Source: Longitalea luteola
Lineage (GTDB): Bacteria > Bacteroidota > Bacteroidia > Chitinophagales > Chitinophagaceae
Assembly: GCF_017356035.1 (NCBI RefSeq)
Contig: NZ_JAFIQX010000002.1
Location: forward strand, 186,001 to 250,000
Direction: 5' to 3'
DNA: 64,000 nucleotides
The translations under genes and the position numbers were made by a program. The stretch's first letter is position 1. Every line of letters begins with the position of its first letter. This document shows positions 1 through 7,561 of this stretch, in pieces. The notes beneath the pieces were generated by a model. The model was not told the DNA's origin. It saw nothing but the letters and a program-made list of their open reading frames with translations, and searched no databases.

Positions 1-239
1 TCAGCACCTGGATAGACAATATGGGAACCGGTATCATGTATATGGAAGGCACGTGGGATGAAGCTTCCAAATCAGCCACCATGAAAGGTAAAACAACCGA
101 TCCCATGACCGGCAAGGAAATGGATGTTAAACAAACATTTACGGTAGTGAACGACAATACGCAAAAAATGGAAATGTATATGACGCACGAAGGCCAGGAG
201 TTCAAGACCATGGAGATCACCTTTACCAGGACCAAATAA
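1..239 (+). CDS. DUF1579 family protein, C-terminal part (cut by window start)
   Basis: The reading frame is open from the first bases of the window (codons from base 3) to the TAA at 237-239, so the gene starts outside. The visible 78 residues alternate short strands rich in Met, Thr and Lys (GTWDEASKSATMKGKTTDP, then QTFTVVNDNT and KTMEITFTR). This fits the C-terminal half of the DUF1579 beta-barrel-like domain, which has no established reaction. No signal peptide or start can be judged. A strong terminator follows directly. Family assignment is from recognised pattern only. Confidence 0.6.
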   Translation, partial: STWIDNMGTGIMYMEGTWDEASKSATMKGKTTDPMTGKEMDVKQTFTVVNDNTQKMEMYMTHEGQEFKTMEITFTRTK

Positions 240-264
240 CTTATTGAAGATCGTGTTCATCAAT

Positions 265-303
265 GCGTCCCGCCCATATTAAACCGGGCGGGACGCTTTT
301 TTA
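265..303 (+). terminator. Rho-independent terminator after the DUF1579 gene
   Basis: A perfect 11-bp stem (GCGTCCCGCCC at 265-275 with GGGCGGGACGC at 286-296) with a 10-nt loop is followed by seven T residues. It lies 26 nt after the stop codon of the upstream gene. Confidence 0.9.
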
Positions 304-327
304 TTGACATAGTTCTTGATCCGTACA

Positions 328-828
328 TCAACTGTTCAGCATCTCCTTTAAGTGCAGGTTCTTGTTCCTTAGATCAATGCCACCTTCCACGATCGATTTA
401 AGGTTGGCCAGGTAAAAGGTCCAGCCGGTTTTACAACCCACATGAAAATTTTGCTTTCCGGTTTCGTCGGTAGGTACTTGTTCCTGCACCAGTTCCACTA
501 TATGCTCTCCGTCTTCAACTTTGATCTGAACAGTGCAAATGCCCGCCTTGCCAAAACTGAATTTGAACAGGTCTTTATGGTTTGCCTCCAGGATCTCTCC
601 TTTTTCCAACGATGTATCCGGATAACCATGCCATAGCCACTTATAAGTATCGCCCACCACTACCTGTTCGTCTTTGTCTTTTTCTTCCCCGTTTTTATTC
701 CGGTACTCACTCAGGCGAACAAACCAGCTTTCCATCCCATTACGGGTTGTCCACGCCCGGTATAAAGTTTCCACCGGTGCGCTTACATTAATACGAACTA
801 CAAAACGACTCCAGTCAATTGTTGACAT
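328..828 (-). CDS. SRPBCC/AHSA1-like domain protein
   Basis: 166 residues, ATG at 828. The pattern is that of the START-like SRPBCC fold, AHSA1 branch: an early VRINVSAPVETLYRAWT strand-helix, then FVRLSEYR, a GDTYKWLWHGYP segment and a C-terminal helix with GWTFYLANLKSIVEGG. Members bind hydrophobic ligands or resemble the activator of Hsp90 ATPase; the actual ligand cannot be read here. No signal peptide, so cytoplasmic. It is followed on the same strand, after window coordinate order, by nothing close; upstream (higher coordinates) lies the VOC gene, so the VOC, DUF1761 and SRPBCC genes may be co-transcribed. Confidence 0.8.
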   Translation of the reverse strand: MSTIDWSRFVVRINVSAPVETLYRAWTTRNGMESWFVRLSEYRNKNGEEKDKDEQVVVGDTYKWLWHGYPDTSLEKGEILEANHKDLFKFSFGKAGICTVQIKVEDGEHIVELVQEQVPTDETGKQNFHVGCKTGWTFYLANLKSIVEGGIDLRNKNLHLKEMLNS

Positions 829-863
829 ATAATTTAATTTTTGATATTACAGTTTCACAGGTA

Positions 864-1226
864 TTACACACCCGGTACGGAATGAAGGCCTATCCGGTTT
901 CCCTCGCTGTCGATAAACACGGCCATATGTCCATATTCAGGTGCGATCTCTGTTTTAGGAACAATCACTTTTCCGCCAGCCGCTTCAACTTTGTTTAACA
1001 CCCGCTGAACATCGGGATTTGCATTCAAATATAACAGCGGCCCGTCGGTACCTGAAGGTTTGTGAAATGTACCACCCGTATCTGCCAGGGCGCCGGTAAC
1101 ACCATTCACCTGATCATCGACGGGAAACACGCGCATTTTTATGTTGGGCAGATCAATGGCATTTAGCTGAACCCCAAAAATGGTTTCATAAAACCGTTGT
1201 GCTCGGTTAAGATCAATATTCCCTTC
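864..1226 (-). CDS. VOC (glyoxalase/bleomycin-resistance) family protein, 5'-truncated
   Basis: The minus-strand frame from 1226 to the stop at 864 encodes a VOC protein: IDLNRAQRFYETIFGVQL, then GTDGPLLYLNANPDVQ, VEAAGGKVIVPKTEI, YGHMAVFIDSEGNRIGLHS. Such proteins are about 120 residues and open with a beta strand of the type WFEIPV before the D..RA..FY helix. That strand is missing: immediately upstream are in-frame TAA and TAG, the TAG being the stop of the next gene. The first ATG (1136) would remove a further 30 conserved residues. Either translation starts at an unusual codon (ATT at 1217) or the gene lost its 5' end and is decaying. Family certain; functionality doubtful. Confidence 0.6.
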   Translation of the reverse strand, partial: EGNIDLNRAQRFYETIFGVQLNAIDLPNIKMRVFPVDDQVNGVTGALADTGGTFHKPSGTDGPLLYLNANPDVQRVLNKVEAAGGKVIVPKTEIAPEYGHMAVFIDSEGNRIGLHSVPGV

Positions 1227-1229
1227 TTA

Positions 1230-1658
1230 CTACCGCCAGGCTCCAATAATAGCGCCCATTAATACCAGGGCAACAACACTATAAAAACCATTAATAAAAA
1301 TCAATCGCCAGGGCTTCAGTTCAAACAGGCTGTGAATCGCAATGGCGCAGAAGGTCCAGATCCCGGCGAGGAACCCGGCGGTGGCGCCCCAGGCAACATT
1401 GGCTTTGGCAGCACAATGGGGCGGACAATCGGCTGGTGTAGCCAGGAACATGGCCAGGTTAACCGCCATCAATAAAGAGAAGATGAGCGTAAAGCCAAAG
1501 ATCTTTCCTTTATTGCCACCCTTTCTTATTTCTTCTTCAGTAAAATTATTATCCTTCATCCAGGCCTTGCCAAACAGACCCGGTGAATACCAGATGCCGC
1601 CAACCACAAATGAAGATATCCCGGCAACTAAAACAGCCCACCAGTTAATTACAGGCAT
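1230..1658 (-). CDS. DUF1761 family membrane protein
   Basis: About 142 residues with four hydrophobic helices. It opens MPVINWWAVLVAGISSFVVG, followed by the family hallmark WYSPGLFGKAW, and ends GAIIGAWR. DUF1761 members are small inner-membrane proteins of unknown function. I place the start at 1658 because the family begins right at the N-terminal W..VL helix; a longer frame to 1721 adds 21 residues that do not look like the family. Its stop codon abuts the truncated VOC frame, suggesting a deletion joined them. Confidence 0.8.
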   Translation of the reverse strand: MPVINWWAVLVAGISSFVVGGIWYSPGLFGKAWMKDNNFTEEEIRKGGNKGKIFGFTLIFSLLMAVNLAMFLATPADCPPHCAAKANVAWGATAGFLAGIWTFCAIAIHSLFELKPWRLIFINGFYSVVALVLMGAIIGAWR

Positions 1659-1952
1659 GATCATAAGCATATAATTTTTGTAAAAACCGTTAGGGCTGAA
1701 CAGGGATTGCTTATTGAACACAATTTTTCATGGCTGATTGAAATTTAGCCCTAACAGGTTTTTAAGGTTATTTCAAATCTATTTGCTAATTTTTACGCCC
1801 GCAACTAAAATGGAATCAGGCTGGAAAAGCAGGCGATCAATAGTACTAATAAGCCGATCAAAAAAATAACAGGCTCCGACCGGTTAAATGATATCGGTTT
1901 CAGGGTAATTCTTATCCCGGCCTTTGGTGTAGTTATTCCCCTGCTTACGGGC

Positions 1953-2900
1953 ATGATCAACGAACAGGAATTCTCGCCGTGGAAAGTCAAACTCAGTATC
2001 CTTTTTACCATAGGAATTGCTTTTATTATCTGGGAAGGAAACCGTTTTCTACTGTTTACATTACGCAGTTATTTCGACTGGTTCAACAAACCAATCCGCA
2101 AGATAACGGTGCTCGTACTGGCGGTATCGTTCTATACAATTCCTATAAGTGCATTGCTGCTGGTGATCTGGTATGAAATATTCAATGAAGGAAAAGTAAA
2201 CTGGAATACCATCACCACCACAACACTTATCATCATGATATGCGTGTTGTTCATCACGCATATTTACGAAACGGTGTTTCTGGTGCGGGAAGCAGAAACC
2301 GAGAAATTAAAAAAGGAACAATTGGAAAGGGCCCGGGCAGAAGCGGCCCTCGAAGCGCTCAAAAACCAGATAGACCCGCATTTTATTTTTAATTCGCTCA
2401 ACACCTTGTCGCACCTCATTGAAAAAGACCCGGCAAAAGCCAGGCAGTTCAATGATAACCTGGCAGATGTTTACCGGTACATTCTTCAAAACAAAGCCCG
2501 CGAGCTGGTCTTGCTTCATGAAGAAATGCTATTTTTAAACGATTATTTTTCTTTGCTGAAGATCAGGTTTGAACAGGCTGTGCAATTACAGGTCAATATC
2601 GATGCGGCTTTGTTTGAACAATACCTTATCCCGCCAATTTCATTGCAGATCCTGGTAGAAAACGCCATTAAACACAATGAATTTTCAGATGCTATCCCGT
2701 TGGTAATTACTATTGACATGCAAAACGATGAATTGATCATCCACAACCAGGTGCGCAAAAAGATATTACGGAAAGCATCTTCGCGGATCGGGTTACATAA
2801 CCTGGGCGAACGCTATAAATTAACTACCAGTAAAGAGATCAGTGTGATGGAATCAGGGAGTGATTTCATGGTTTCTTTACCGGTATTAAAAATTGCCTGA
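1953..2900 (+). CDS. LytS-like sensor histidine kinase
   Basis: Membrane sensor kinase of the His_kinase (PF06580) type. From the ATG at 1953: helices near residues 12-35, 50-76 and 88-110, a coiled-coil linker (EAETEKLKKEQLERAR), the phospho-acceptor motif DPHFIFNSLN with His143, an N box (ILVENAIKHN) and a G box (RIGLHNLGERY). The frame is open upstream to 1809 and encodes another clear membrane helix (VILIPAFGVVIPLLTG, 1905-1952), but has no ATG, GTG or TTG there. An ATG at 1810 lies one frame off and would join it if the A7 run at 1860-1866 had one more A. The true N-terminus therefore probably lies upstream. Partner regulator follows 39 nt downstream. Confidence 0.88.
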   Translation: MINEQEFSPWKVKLSILFTIGIAFIIWEGNRFLLFTLRSYFDWFNKPIRKITVLVLAVSFYTIPISALLLVIWYEIFNEGKVNWNTITTTTLIIMICVLFITHIYETVFLVREAETEKLKKEQLERARAEAALEALKNQIDPHFIFNSLNTLSHLIEKDPAKARQFNDNLADVYRYILQNKARELVLLHEEMLFLNDYFSLLKIRFEQAVQLQVNIDAALFEQYLIPPISLQILVENAIKHNEFSDAIPLVITIDMQNDELIIHNQVRKKILRKASSRIGLHNLGERYKLTTSKEISVMESGSDFMVSLPVLKIA

Positions 2901-2939
2901 TATAAAACGTCCGTGGCAAAACCAAATAATTATTACGAG

Positions 2940-3695
2940 ATGAAGTGTGTAATTATAGAAGACGAAAAGCCGGCAGCAGAAAAATTACTTTCATTACTTG
3001 CTGTAAGCAATCAACCTGTATATGTTGAAGCCGTATTGAGCAGTATTAAAGAAGCCATGGAGTGGTTGCAGCAACATGCTACCCCCGAGCTGATCTTTAT
3101 GGATATTGAGCTCAGCGATGGCCTCTCGTTCAAATTATTTGAACAAATAAATATTGAGTGCCCGGTGATTTTCATCACCGCCTATGACGAATACTGGCAG
3201 GAAGCATTTGAATATAACAGCATAGATTATCTGCTGAAACCGGTAAAACCCGAAAAACTGGAAGCCGCCCTCAGTAAATACCAGAAGCTGAAACAGCATT
3301 TCACTAACAACTACCAGGCGCTGGTGAACTGGCAGCAGCCCCAGCCGCAAGGCGGTTACAAAAAGCGGTTCCTCGTAAAAAGGGGCACCGATTACATTAG
3401 TATTAAAACAGAGGAGATAGCCTACTTTTATGCCACCCATAAACTGGTGTGTATGGTTGATAGCGCAGGCCAGAAATTTATCATGGACCAGTCGCTCGCC
3501 GATATTGAGACCCAGGTCGACCCGGCGGTCTTTTACCGGGTCAACCGCAAATACCTGGTAAATATGAGCGCTATCAAACGCATCAAAACCTACCCGAAAA
3601 GCAAGCTGTTGCTCGAGGTAACGCCGCTGGTTACCGAAGACATCATCATCAGTCAGGAAAATGCCGCCGCCTTTAAGCAATGGATGGGACAGTAA
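2940..3695 (+). CDS. LytTR-type response regulator
   Basis: 251 residues. Receiver domain at 1-115 with the acidic pair E7/D8, phospho-acceptor D55 (LIFMDIELSDG), T80 and K100-P101 (LLKPVKPEKL). A LytTR DNA-binding domain follows at about 145-250 (FLVKRGTDYISIKTEEIAYF, then VFYRVNRKYLVNMSAI). The ATG at 2940 is chosen because the receiver starts right there (MKCVIIEDE); the GTG at 2913 only adds nine unrelated residues. It forms a kinase-regulator pair with the gene ending at 2900. LytTR proteins bind paired direct repeats; no target could be assigned in the window. Confidence 0.93.
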   Translation: MKCVIIEDEKPAAEKLLSLLAVSNQPVYVEAVLSSIKEAMEWLQQHATPELIFMDIELSDGLSFKLFEQINIECPVIFITAYDEYWQEAFEYNSIDYLLKPVKPEKLEAALSKYQKLKQHFTNNYQALVNWQQPQPQGGYKKRFLVKRGTDYISIKTEEIAYFYATHKLVCMVDSAGQKFIMDQSLADIETQVDPAVFYRVNRKYLVNMSAIKRIKTYPKSKLLLEVTPLVTEDIIISQENAAAFKQWMGQ

Positions 3696-3826
3696 ACAGT
3701 ATATAGTTTAAAGTTCATAGTTTACAGTTCTCACTGCATGGTTTATGGTTTTTAGGTTGATCTGCATGATCGTAATGGCTGGCGAAATTTCAATTAATAA
3801 ACGATCTTGCGCCGCGGCATTTCTTT

Positions 3827-3854
3827 GCCTTCAGCCTTCAGCCTTCAGCCTTCA
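3827..3854. repeat. 4 x 7-bp tandem repeat GCCTTCA
   Basis: Four exact head-to-tail copies of GCCTTCA in the gap between the LytTR gene and its convergent neighbour. The same gap also has gttta/gttca words at 3698-3750. Confidence 0.9.
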
Positions 3855-3855
3855 A

Positions 3856-3887
3856 TAAAAAACCCCGATAATATAAACTACCGGGGT
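3856..3887 (-). terminator. Rho-independent terminator of the Gly-rich periplasmic gene
   Basis: Stem ACCCCG (3862-3867) with CGGGGT (3882-3887); on the minus strand it is followed by a T run (AAAAAA on the plus strand at 3857-3862). It lies about 30 nt after the stop at 3916. Confidence 0.75.
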
Positions 3888-3915
3888 ACATCCTATAACG
3901 TGTGCATAAAAGCCA

Positions 3916-4323
3916 TTAATTGTTGCCGCCGCCACCGCGGTTGCCGCCACCGCCGCGTTGCGGACGGGTTGTGGGTTCAATTTCATCTTTCCACTTCTTG
4001 AACTGGTCTTCGGTAAAGATCTTTTTCAGCTTTTCATCGCGTTCACCGGCCAGTTTCATCATCTTTTCCCGGATAGCTTCGCGGTCAGGAGCGCCGCCGC
4101 CGGCCCGCATTTCTTCAAATAATTTATTTTGGGCTCTGAAATATTCTATAAAAGCACTGTCACTTTTAGTGGTCTGGTCACTATTCAGTTTAAGGTCGGT
4201 CAGTTTTTCCTTGACCATTTTTAATCTTTCTTCCGGAGTACGGCGAAAACCGCCGCCGCCCTGGGCATGTACGGCTATAACCCCGGTTATGGCAATCGCC
4301 AGCAATAAGATCGCTTTTTTCAT
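3916..4323 (-). CDS. Periplasmic Gly-rich helical protein (Spy/CpxP-like)
   Basis: 135 residues. An N-terminal signal peptide (MKKAILLLAIAITGVIAVHAQ) is followed by a helical, charged core with RTPEERLKMVKEKLTDLKL and FTEDQFKKWKDEI, the layout of small periplasmic Spy/LTXXQ-like proteins that bind misfolded proteins or metals in other bacteria. It is bracketed by two Gly-rich patches (GGGGF and the C-terminal GGGGNRGGGGNN). No catalytic residues are visible. The Spy-like role is inference from layout; the secretion signal and helical core are clear. Confidence 0.7.
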   Translation of the reverse strand: MKKAILLLAIAITGVIAVHAQGGGGFRRTPEERLKMVKEKLTDLKLNSDQTTKSDSAFIEYFRAQNKLFEEMRAGGGAPDREAIREKMMKLAGERDEKLKKIFTEDQFKKWKDEIEPTTRPQRGGGGNRGGGGNN

Positions 4324-4612
4324 GCTATGAGATTTAGTTTAATGTAAGTATGTATTTGATTGGATGCCGCTTCGGTTAAAAACCTGCGCGGGTGAAAAAA
4401 TTATTGTGTGAAAGTCAAAAAAAGCCCAAAAACAAAACAGGATGCCCAAATCGCCCCTCTGAGGCCTTACAGGGCCGGTGAGCTGCTAAAATGCACTGGC
4501 TAAAGCCGCAAACCCCGGACCGGCCAGCCTACTCCTTATCTTTCAAACTATTTTGGAACACCGTTTGCCAAATTCAGATTATCTTGCAACTCCTTAAAAA
4601 ATTTGTATTGAT

Positions 4613-5311
4613 ATGGAATACGCTAAAATTGTTGCTGTAACGGGTTTACCAGGATTATATGAATTGGTGAGCAGTAAATCAGATGGCGCTATTGTACGGT
4701 CACTGGATGACAAAAGCACAAGATTTGTTTCGAGCAGGATACATAATTTTTCTCATCTCGAAAGCATTGAAGTATATACAGTTCGGGACAATGTGAACCT
4801 GGTGGATATTTTTACTGCCATGGACCAGAGCGGCGAAAAAACACCTGATGAAAAAGATAACGAAGCTGTAAAAAAATATTTTGAGAAAGTATACCCCGAC
4901 CTCGACTTCGACCGCGTATATTCCAGCGATATGAAGAAGATGGTAAAATGGTTCGGCGTACTGAAATCGAACAATATCGAGATCAAATTAAGAGAAGCAG
5001 CGCCTGAAGAAGAACCGGTTGAAGAAGCAGTTGCTGTAGAAGAAAAAGCAGCTGGCGAAAAAGAAGCAAAGCCAAAGGCGGCTAAAAAGGAAAAAGAAGT
5101 AGCAGACGACGAAGAAAAGAAAGAAGCAGCCCCCAAGAAAAAAGCGGCTTCCAAAGCCAAAAAAGAAGAGGGTGATGCCAATGGTGAAGAAAAGAAAGAA
5201 GCAGCTCCCAAGAAAAAAGCGGCCCCTAAAGCCAAAAAAGAAGAGGGTGATGCTACTGATGAAGCTCCTGCTAAAAAGAAAGCGGCTCCTAAAAAAGACG
5301 CCAAGAAGTAA
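4613..5311 (+). CDS. DUF5606 domain protein with Lys/Ala-rich repeat tail
   Basis: 232 residues. Residues 1-130 form the Bacteroidota-specific DUF5606 domain (KIVAVTGLPGLYELVSSK, SRIHNFSHLESIEVYTV, then VYPDLDFDRVYSSDMKKMVKWF). From about residue 133 the protein becomes an acidic, then Lys/Ala/Pro-rich tail. Two adjacent 25-residue copies of EEKKEAAPKKKAA-KAKKEEGD lie at 5111-5185 and 5186-5257, followed by a third partial block. The tail resembles histone-H1-like or ribosome-associated basic tails; nucleic acid binding is inference. No signal peptide. Single gene with its own terminator. Confidence 0.88.
   Translation: MEYAKIVAVTGLPGLYELVSSKSDGAIVRSLDDKSTRFVSSRIHNFSHLESIEVYTVRDNVNLVDIFTAMDQSGEKTPDEKDNEAVKKYFEKVYPDLDFDRVYSSDMKKMVKWFGVLKSNNIEIKLREAAPEEEPVEEAVAVEEKAAGEKEAKPKAAKKEKEVADDEEKKEAAPKKKAASKAKKEEGDANGEEKKEAAPKKKAAPKAKKEEGDATDEAPAKKKAAPKKDAKK
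5111..5257 (+). repeat. 75-bp tandem duplication inside the DUF5606 gene tail
   Basis: Copies at 5111-5185 and 5186-5257 differ at only a few bases and keep the reading frame (75 nt = 25 codons), so copy number can vary without a frameshift. Confidence 0.85.
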
Positions 5312-5332
5312 TTTAGCAAACTTTAATAAACT

Positions 5333-5386
5333 AAAGCTACAGGCTGCTGGTTTTATTACCTGAAGTTTGTAGCTTTCTTATTTTAA
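5333..5386 (+). terminator. Terminator after the DUF5606 gene
   Basis: Stem AAAGCTACA (5333-5341) with TGTAGCTTT (5368-5376), extended inside by CAGG/CCTG, followed by TCTTATTTT. It ends just before the M3 peptidase start. Confidence 0.75.
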
Positions 5387-5398
5387 AAAAGTGAACCA

Positions 5399-7129
5399 AT
5401 GAATTATTCTGCAGACATAAAGAAATTGCCCCGGCATTTTTTACCGGAAGATTTTACTGTAACTACCTGGGACAATCTTGAACCTTATTTTAAAAATTTG
5501 CTCGACAGGCCTGTTAATTCTAAAGCCGATCTGGAAAAATGGCTGCACGACATGAGTGAGCTGGAAGCCGTCGTAAGCGAAGACGCCTGCTGGCGCCAGA
5601 TTAAAATGACCTGTGATACCGAGAACAAGGCGCTGGAAGAGGCTTTTGTGTTCTTTGTAACCCAGATCCAGCCGCAAATTCAGCCTTATGCCGATAAACT
5701 GAATAAAAAACTGGTTGAAAGCCCCTTTGTAAATGAACTCGACCAAAAGAAATATTTTACCTACCTGCGCAGTGTTCGCAAAAGCATCGAGCTGTTCCGT
5801 GAAGAAAATATTCCCCTGCAATCTGAGCTGGCAGTACTGGCCCAGCAGTTCGGCACCATTGCCGGCAAAATGACCGTTGAAGTAAACGGTAAGGAATACA
5901 CTTTACAACAGGCATCCAAATTCCTCGAGAGCCACGACCGCAGTTTGCGCGAGAGCGTTTACCGTAAGATCAACGAACGCCGCCTGCAGGATAAAACAGC
6001 GCTCAATGACCTCTACACCCAACTGATCCAGAAAAGACACCAGGTAGCTAAAAATGCCGGCTTTGATAATTATCGCGACTATAAGTTCAAAGAACTGGGC
6101 CGCTTCGATTATACCAAGGAAGACTGTTTTCAGTTCCATGAAGCGGTTAAACAGCATATCCTGCCGCTGGTGAATGTGATCAACGAACGGAAAAAGAAAA
6201 AACTGAACCTGTCTTCGTTCCGCCCATGGGATTCAGAAGCAGAGCCGGAAGGCGTTCAACCACTAAACCCGTTTAGCACCGGCAGTGAATTACTGGAAAA
6301 AAGCATACGGTGTTTCGATCGCGTGCATCCCTTCTTCGCCGATTGTCTGCGGAAAATGGGCGAAATGAAACACCTCGACCTTGATAGCCGCAAGGGTAAA
6401 GCCCCTGGTGGATATAATTGTCCGCTCGCCGAAACAGGCGCTCCGTTTATCTTTATGAATGCGGCTGGACAAATGAGTGATGTTACCACTATGGTGCATG
6501 AAGGCGGTCATGCAGTGCATTCATTTCTCGCGCATCCATTGGAGTTAACTTCTTTTAAAGAATATCCTATGGAGATAGCGGAAGTGGCCAGCATGACGAT
6601 GGAACTGTTCAGCATGGACGCCTGGGATGTTTTCTTCGACAAGGAAGAGGACCTGATCAGGGCAAAGGAGCACCAGTTGGAAAGAGTGATCACTATCTTC
6701 CCCTGGATCGCCACCATCGACAAATTTCAACACTGGGTGTATGAAAATCCCATGCATACCGTAGAAGAAAGAGCGGCAAAATGGATGGAGATCCTGAATG
6801 AATTTTCCAGCCCCGTAATTGACTTTGACGGCCTTACGGAATACCGCACGTATGCCTGGCAAAGGCAGCTGCATTTGTTTGAAGTTCCTTTATACTACAT
6901 TGAATACGGGATCGCCCAACTGGGCGCCATCGGCCTGTGGATGCAATTCAGAAAAGACAAAACAGCGGCGCTTAACAATTATATGAAGGCTTTGCAACTG
7001 GGCGGCACCAAAACATTGCCAGAACTCTACAGCGAAGCAGGACTTGTATTTAATTTTTCGCCTGATTACATTAAGCAGTTAATGCAATTTGTGAAAGTTG
7101 AAATGGATAAACTAAACGTTCATCCATAG
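5399..7129 (+). CDS. M3 family oligoendopeptidase
   Basis: 576 residues, cytoplasmic zinc metallopeptidase of family M3 (oligoendopeptidase F / thimet-like). The zinc site is visible: HEGGH at residues 367-371, preceded by MTTMV and followed 25 residues after the first His by E392 in EYPMEIAEVAS, the expected third ligand. The N-terminal helical half and a long helical C-terminus match the family's usual 560-600 residues. It degrades short peptides in the cytosol. The start at 5399 fits (MNYSADIKKLPRHFLPEDF). It follows the terminator of the DUF5606 gene, so it is probably transcribed alone. Confidence 0.93.
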   Translation: MNYSADIKKLPRHFLPEDFTVTTWDNLEPYFKNLLDRPVNSKADLEKWLHDMSELEAVVSEDACWRQIKMTCDTENKALEEAFVFFVTQIQPQIQPYADKLNKKLVESPFVNELDQKKYFTYLRSVRKSIELFREENIPLQSELAVLAQQFGTIAGKMTVEVNGKEYTLQQASKFLESHDRSLRESVYRKINERRLQDKTALNDLYTQLIQKRHQVAKNAGFDNYRDYKFKELGRFDYTKEDCFQFHEAVKQHILPLVNVINERKKKKLNLSSFRPWDSEAEPEGVQPLNPFSTGSELLEKSIRCFDRVHPFFADCLRKMGEMKHLDLDSRKGKAPGGYNCPLAETGAPFIFMNAAGQMSDVTTMVHEGGHAVHSFLAHPLELTSFKEYPMEIAEVASMTMELFSMDAWDVFFDKEEDLIRAKEHQLERVITIFPWIATIDKFQHWVYENPMHTVEERAAKWMEILNEFSSPVIDFDGLTEYRTYAWQRQLHLFEVPLYYIEYGIAQLGAIGLWMQFRKDKTAALNNYMKALQLGGTKTLPELYSEAGLVFNFSPDYIKQLMQFVKVEMDKLNVHP

Positions 7130-7180
7130 CCGGAAAAAAAATACCCAGTTCATGGTATGCGAAATATTAATTCATTCTAT

Positions 7181-7188
7181 TATATTTG
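7181..7188 (+). promoter_or_regulatory. -7 element of a candidate small-RNA promoter
   Basis: TATATTTG matches TAnnTTTG exactly. No good -33 TTG is seen at the usual spacing. The predicted start is near 7195. Confidence 0.5.
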
Positions 7189-7194
7189 TACCAC

Positions 7195-7301
7195 TAAAAG
7201 TATATTGATAAGGTAGTTACGCTACCTGACATCATAAAATAGCTACTAATCAGAGCCTTAACCAAAAGTCCCGGTGTTTCTACATCGGGGCTTTGTTTTT
7301 T
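7195..7301 (+). ncRNA. Candidate small structured RNA (~107 nt)
   Basis: No ORF. A TAnnTTTG box lies just upstream and a perfect 13-pair terminator hairpin ends the segment. The body can fold two exclusive ways. Fold A is AGGTAG (7211-7216) with CTACCT (7222-7227). Fold B is a long nested hairpin: TAAGG 7209-7213 with CCTTA 7256-7260, TAGT 7214-7217 with ACTA 7245-7248, and GCTA 7221-7224 with TAGC 7240-7243. No plus-strand gene follows for about 1.5 kb, so it is not a leader. The size is in the range of Bacteroidota 6S-like RNAs, but I cannot assign a family. Confidence 0.5.
7265..7301 (+). terminator. Strong Rho-independent terminator of the candidate small RNA
   Basis: Thirteen consecutive pairs (AAAGTCCCGGTGT at 7265-7277 with ACATCGGGGCTTT at 7282-7294, two G-T wobbles), a 4-nt loop, then GTTTTTT. 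Confidence 0.88.
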
Positions 7302-7317
7302 AGATATTTAAGGTTTT

Positions 7318-7360
7318 GTTAAAAAAACGCGGCAGTCTCAATTTAAGTGCCCGCTGTTTT
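7318..7360 (-). terminator. Possible terminator of the SCO1-fur transcript
   Basis: On the minus strand, AAAC-GCGG (7325-7332) pairs with CCGC-T-GTTT (7351-7359, one bulge) and is followed by seven T residues. It lies about 200 nt after the fur stop. The rest of 7361-7561 shows no gene; a perfect 12-bp palindrome TGACCATGGTCA sits at 7542-7553 next to the fur stop. Confidence 0.4.
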
Positions 7361-7561
7361 CATTTTGTCTAAGCAAAACTGATTGAGCTTTGACATTTGG
7401 TAAATTCATAGAGCGTAACTGTAAACAAGATCTTCAAATATTCCCGCCAAGGAGTTGTAGTAGATTTTTAAAAGTCCGGTTAGGGTACACCGAAATACGC
7501 ACGGTTACCTCAATGCTGCACAACCGGAAATACAATTAAAATGACCATGGTCAATTTTTTT

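Noticed and set aside
1805-2011. Minus-strand ORF under the kinase N-terminal region
   Set aside because: Lies opposite the better-supported membrane-helix coding sequence of the kinase; no family features.
4753-5319. 188-residue minus-strand ORF opposite the DUF5606 gene
   Set aside because: A mirror of the Lys/Ala-rich repeat; Ser/Phe/Ala-rich product is typical of an antisense shadow.
7542-7553. TGACCATGGTCA palindrome as a terminator or Fur box
   Set aside because: With no loop it makes a poor hairpin, and it is not placed in a promoter; noted only as a palindrome.
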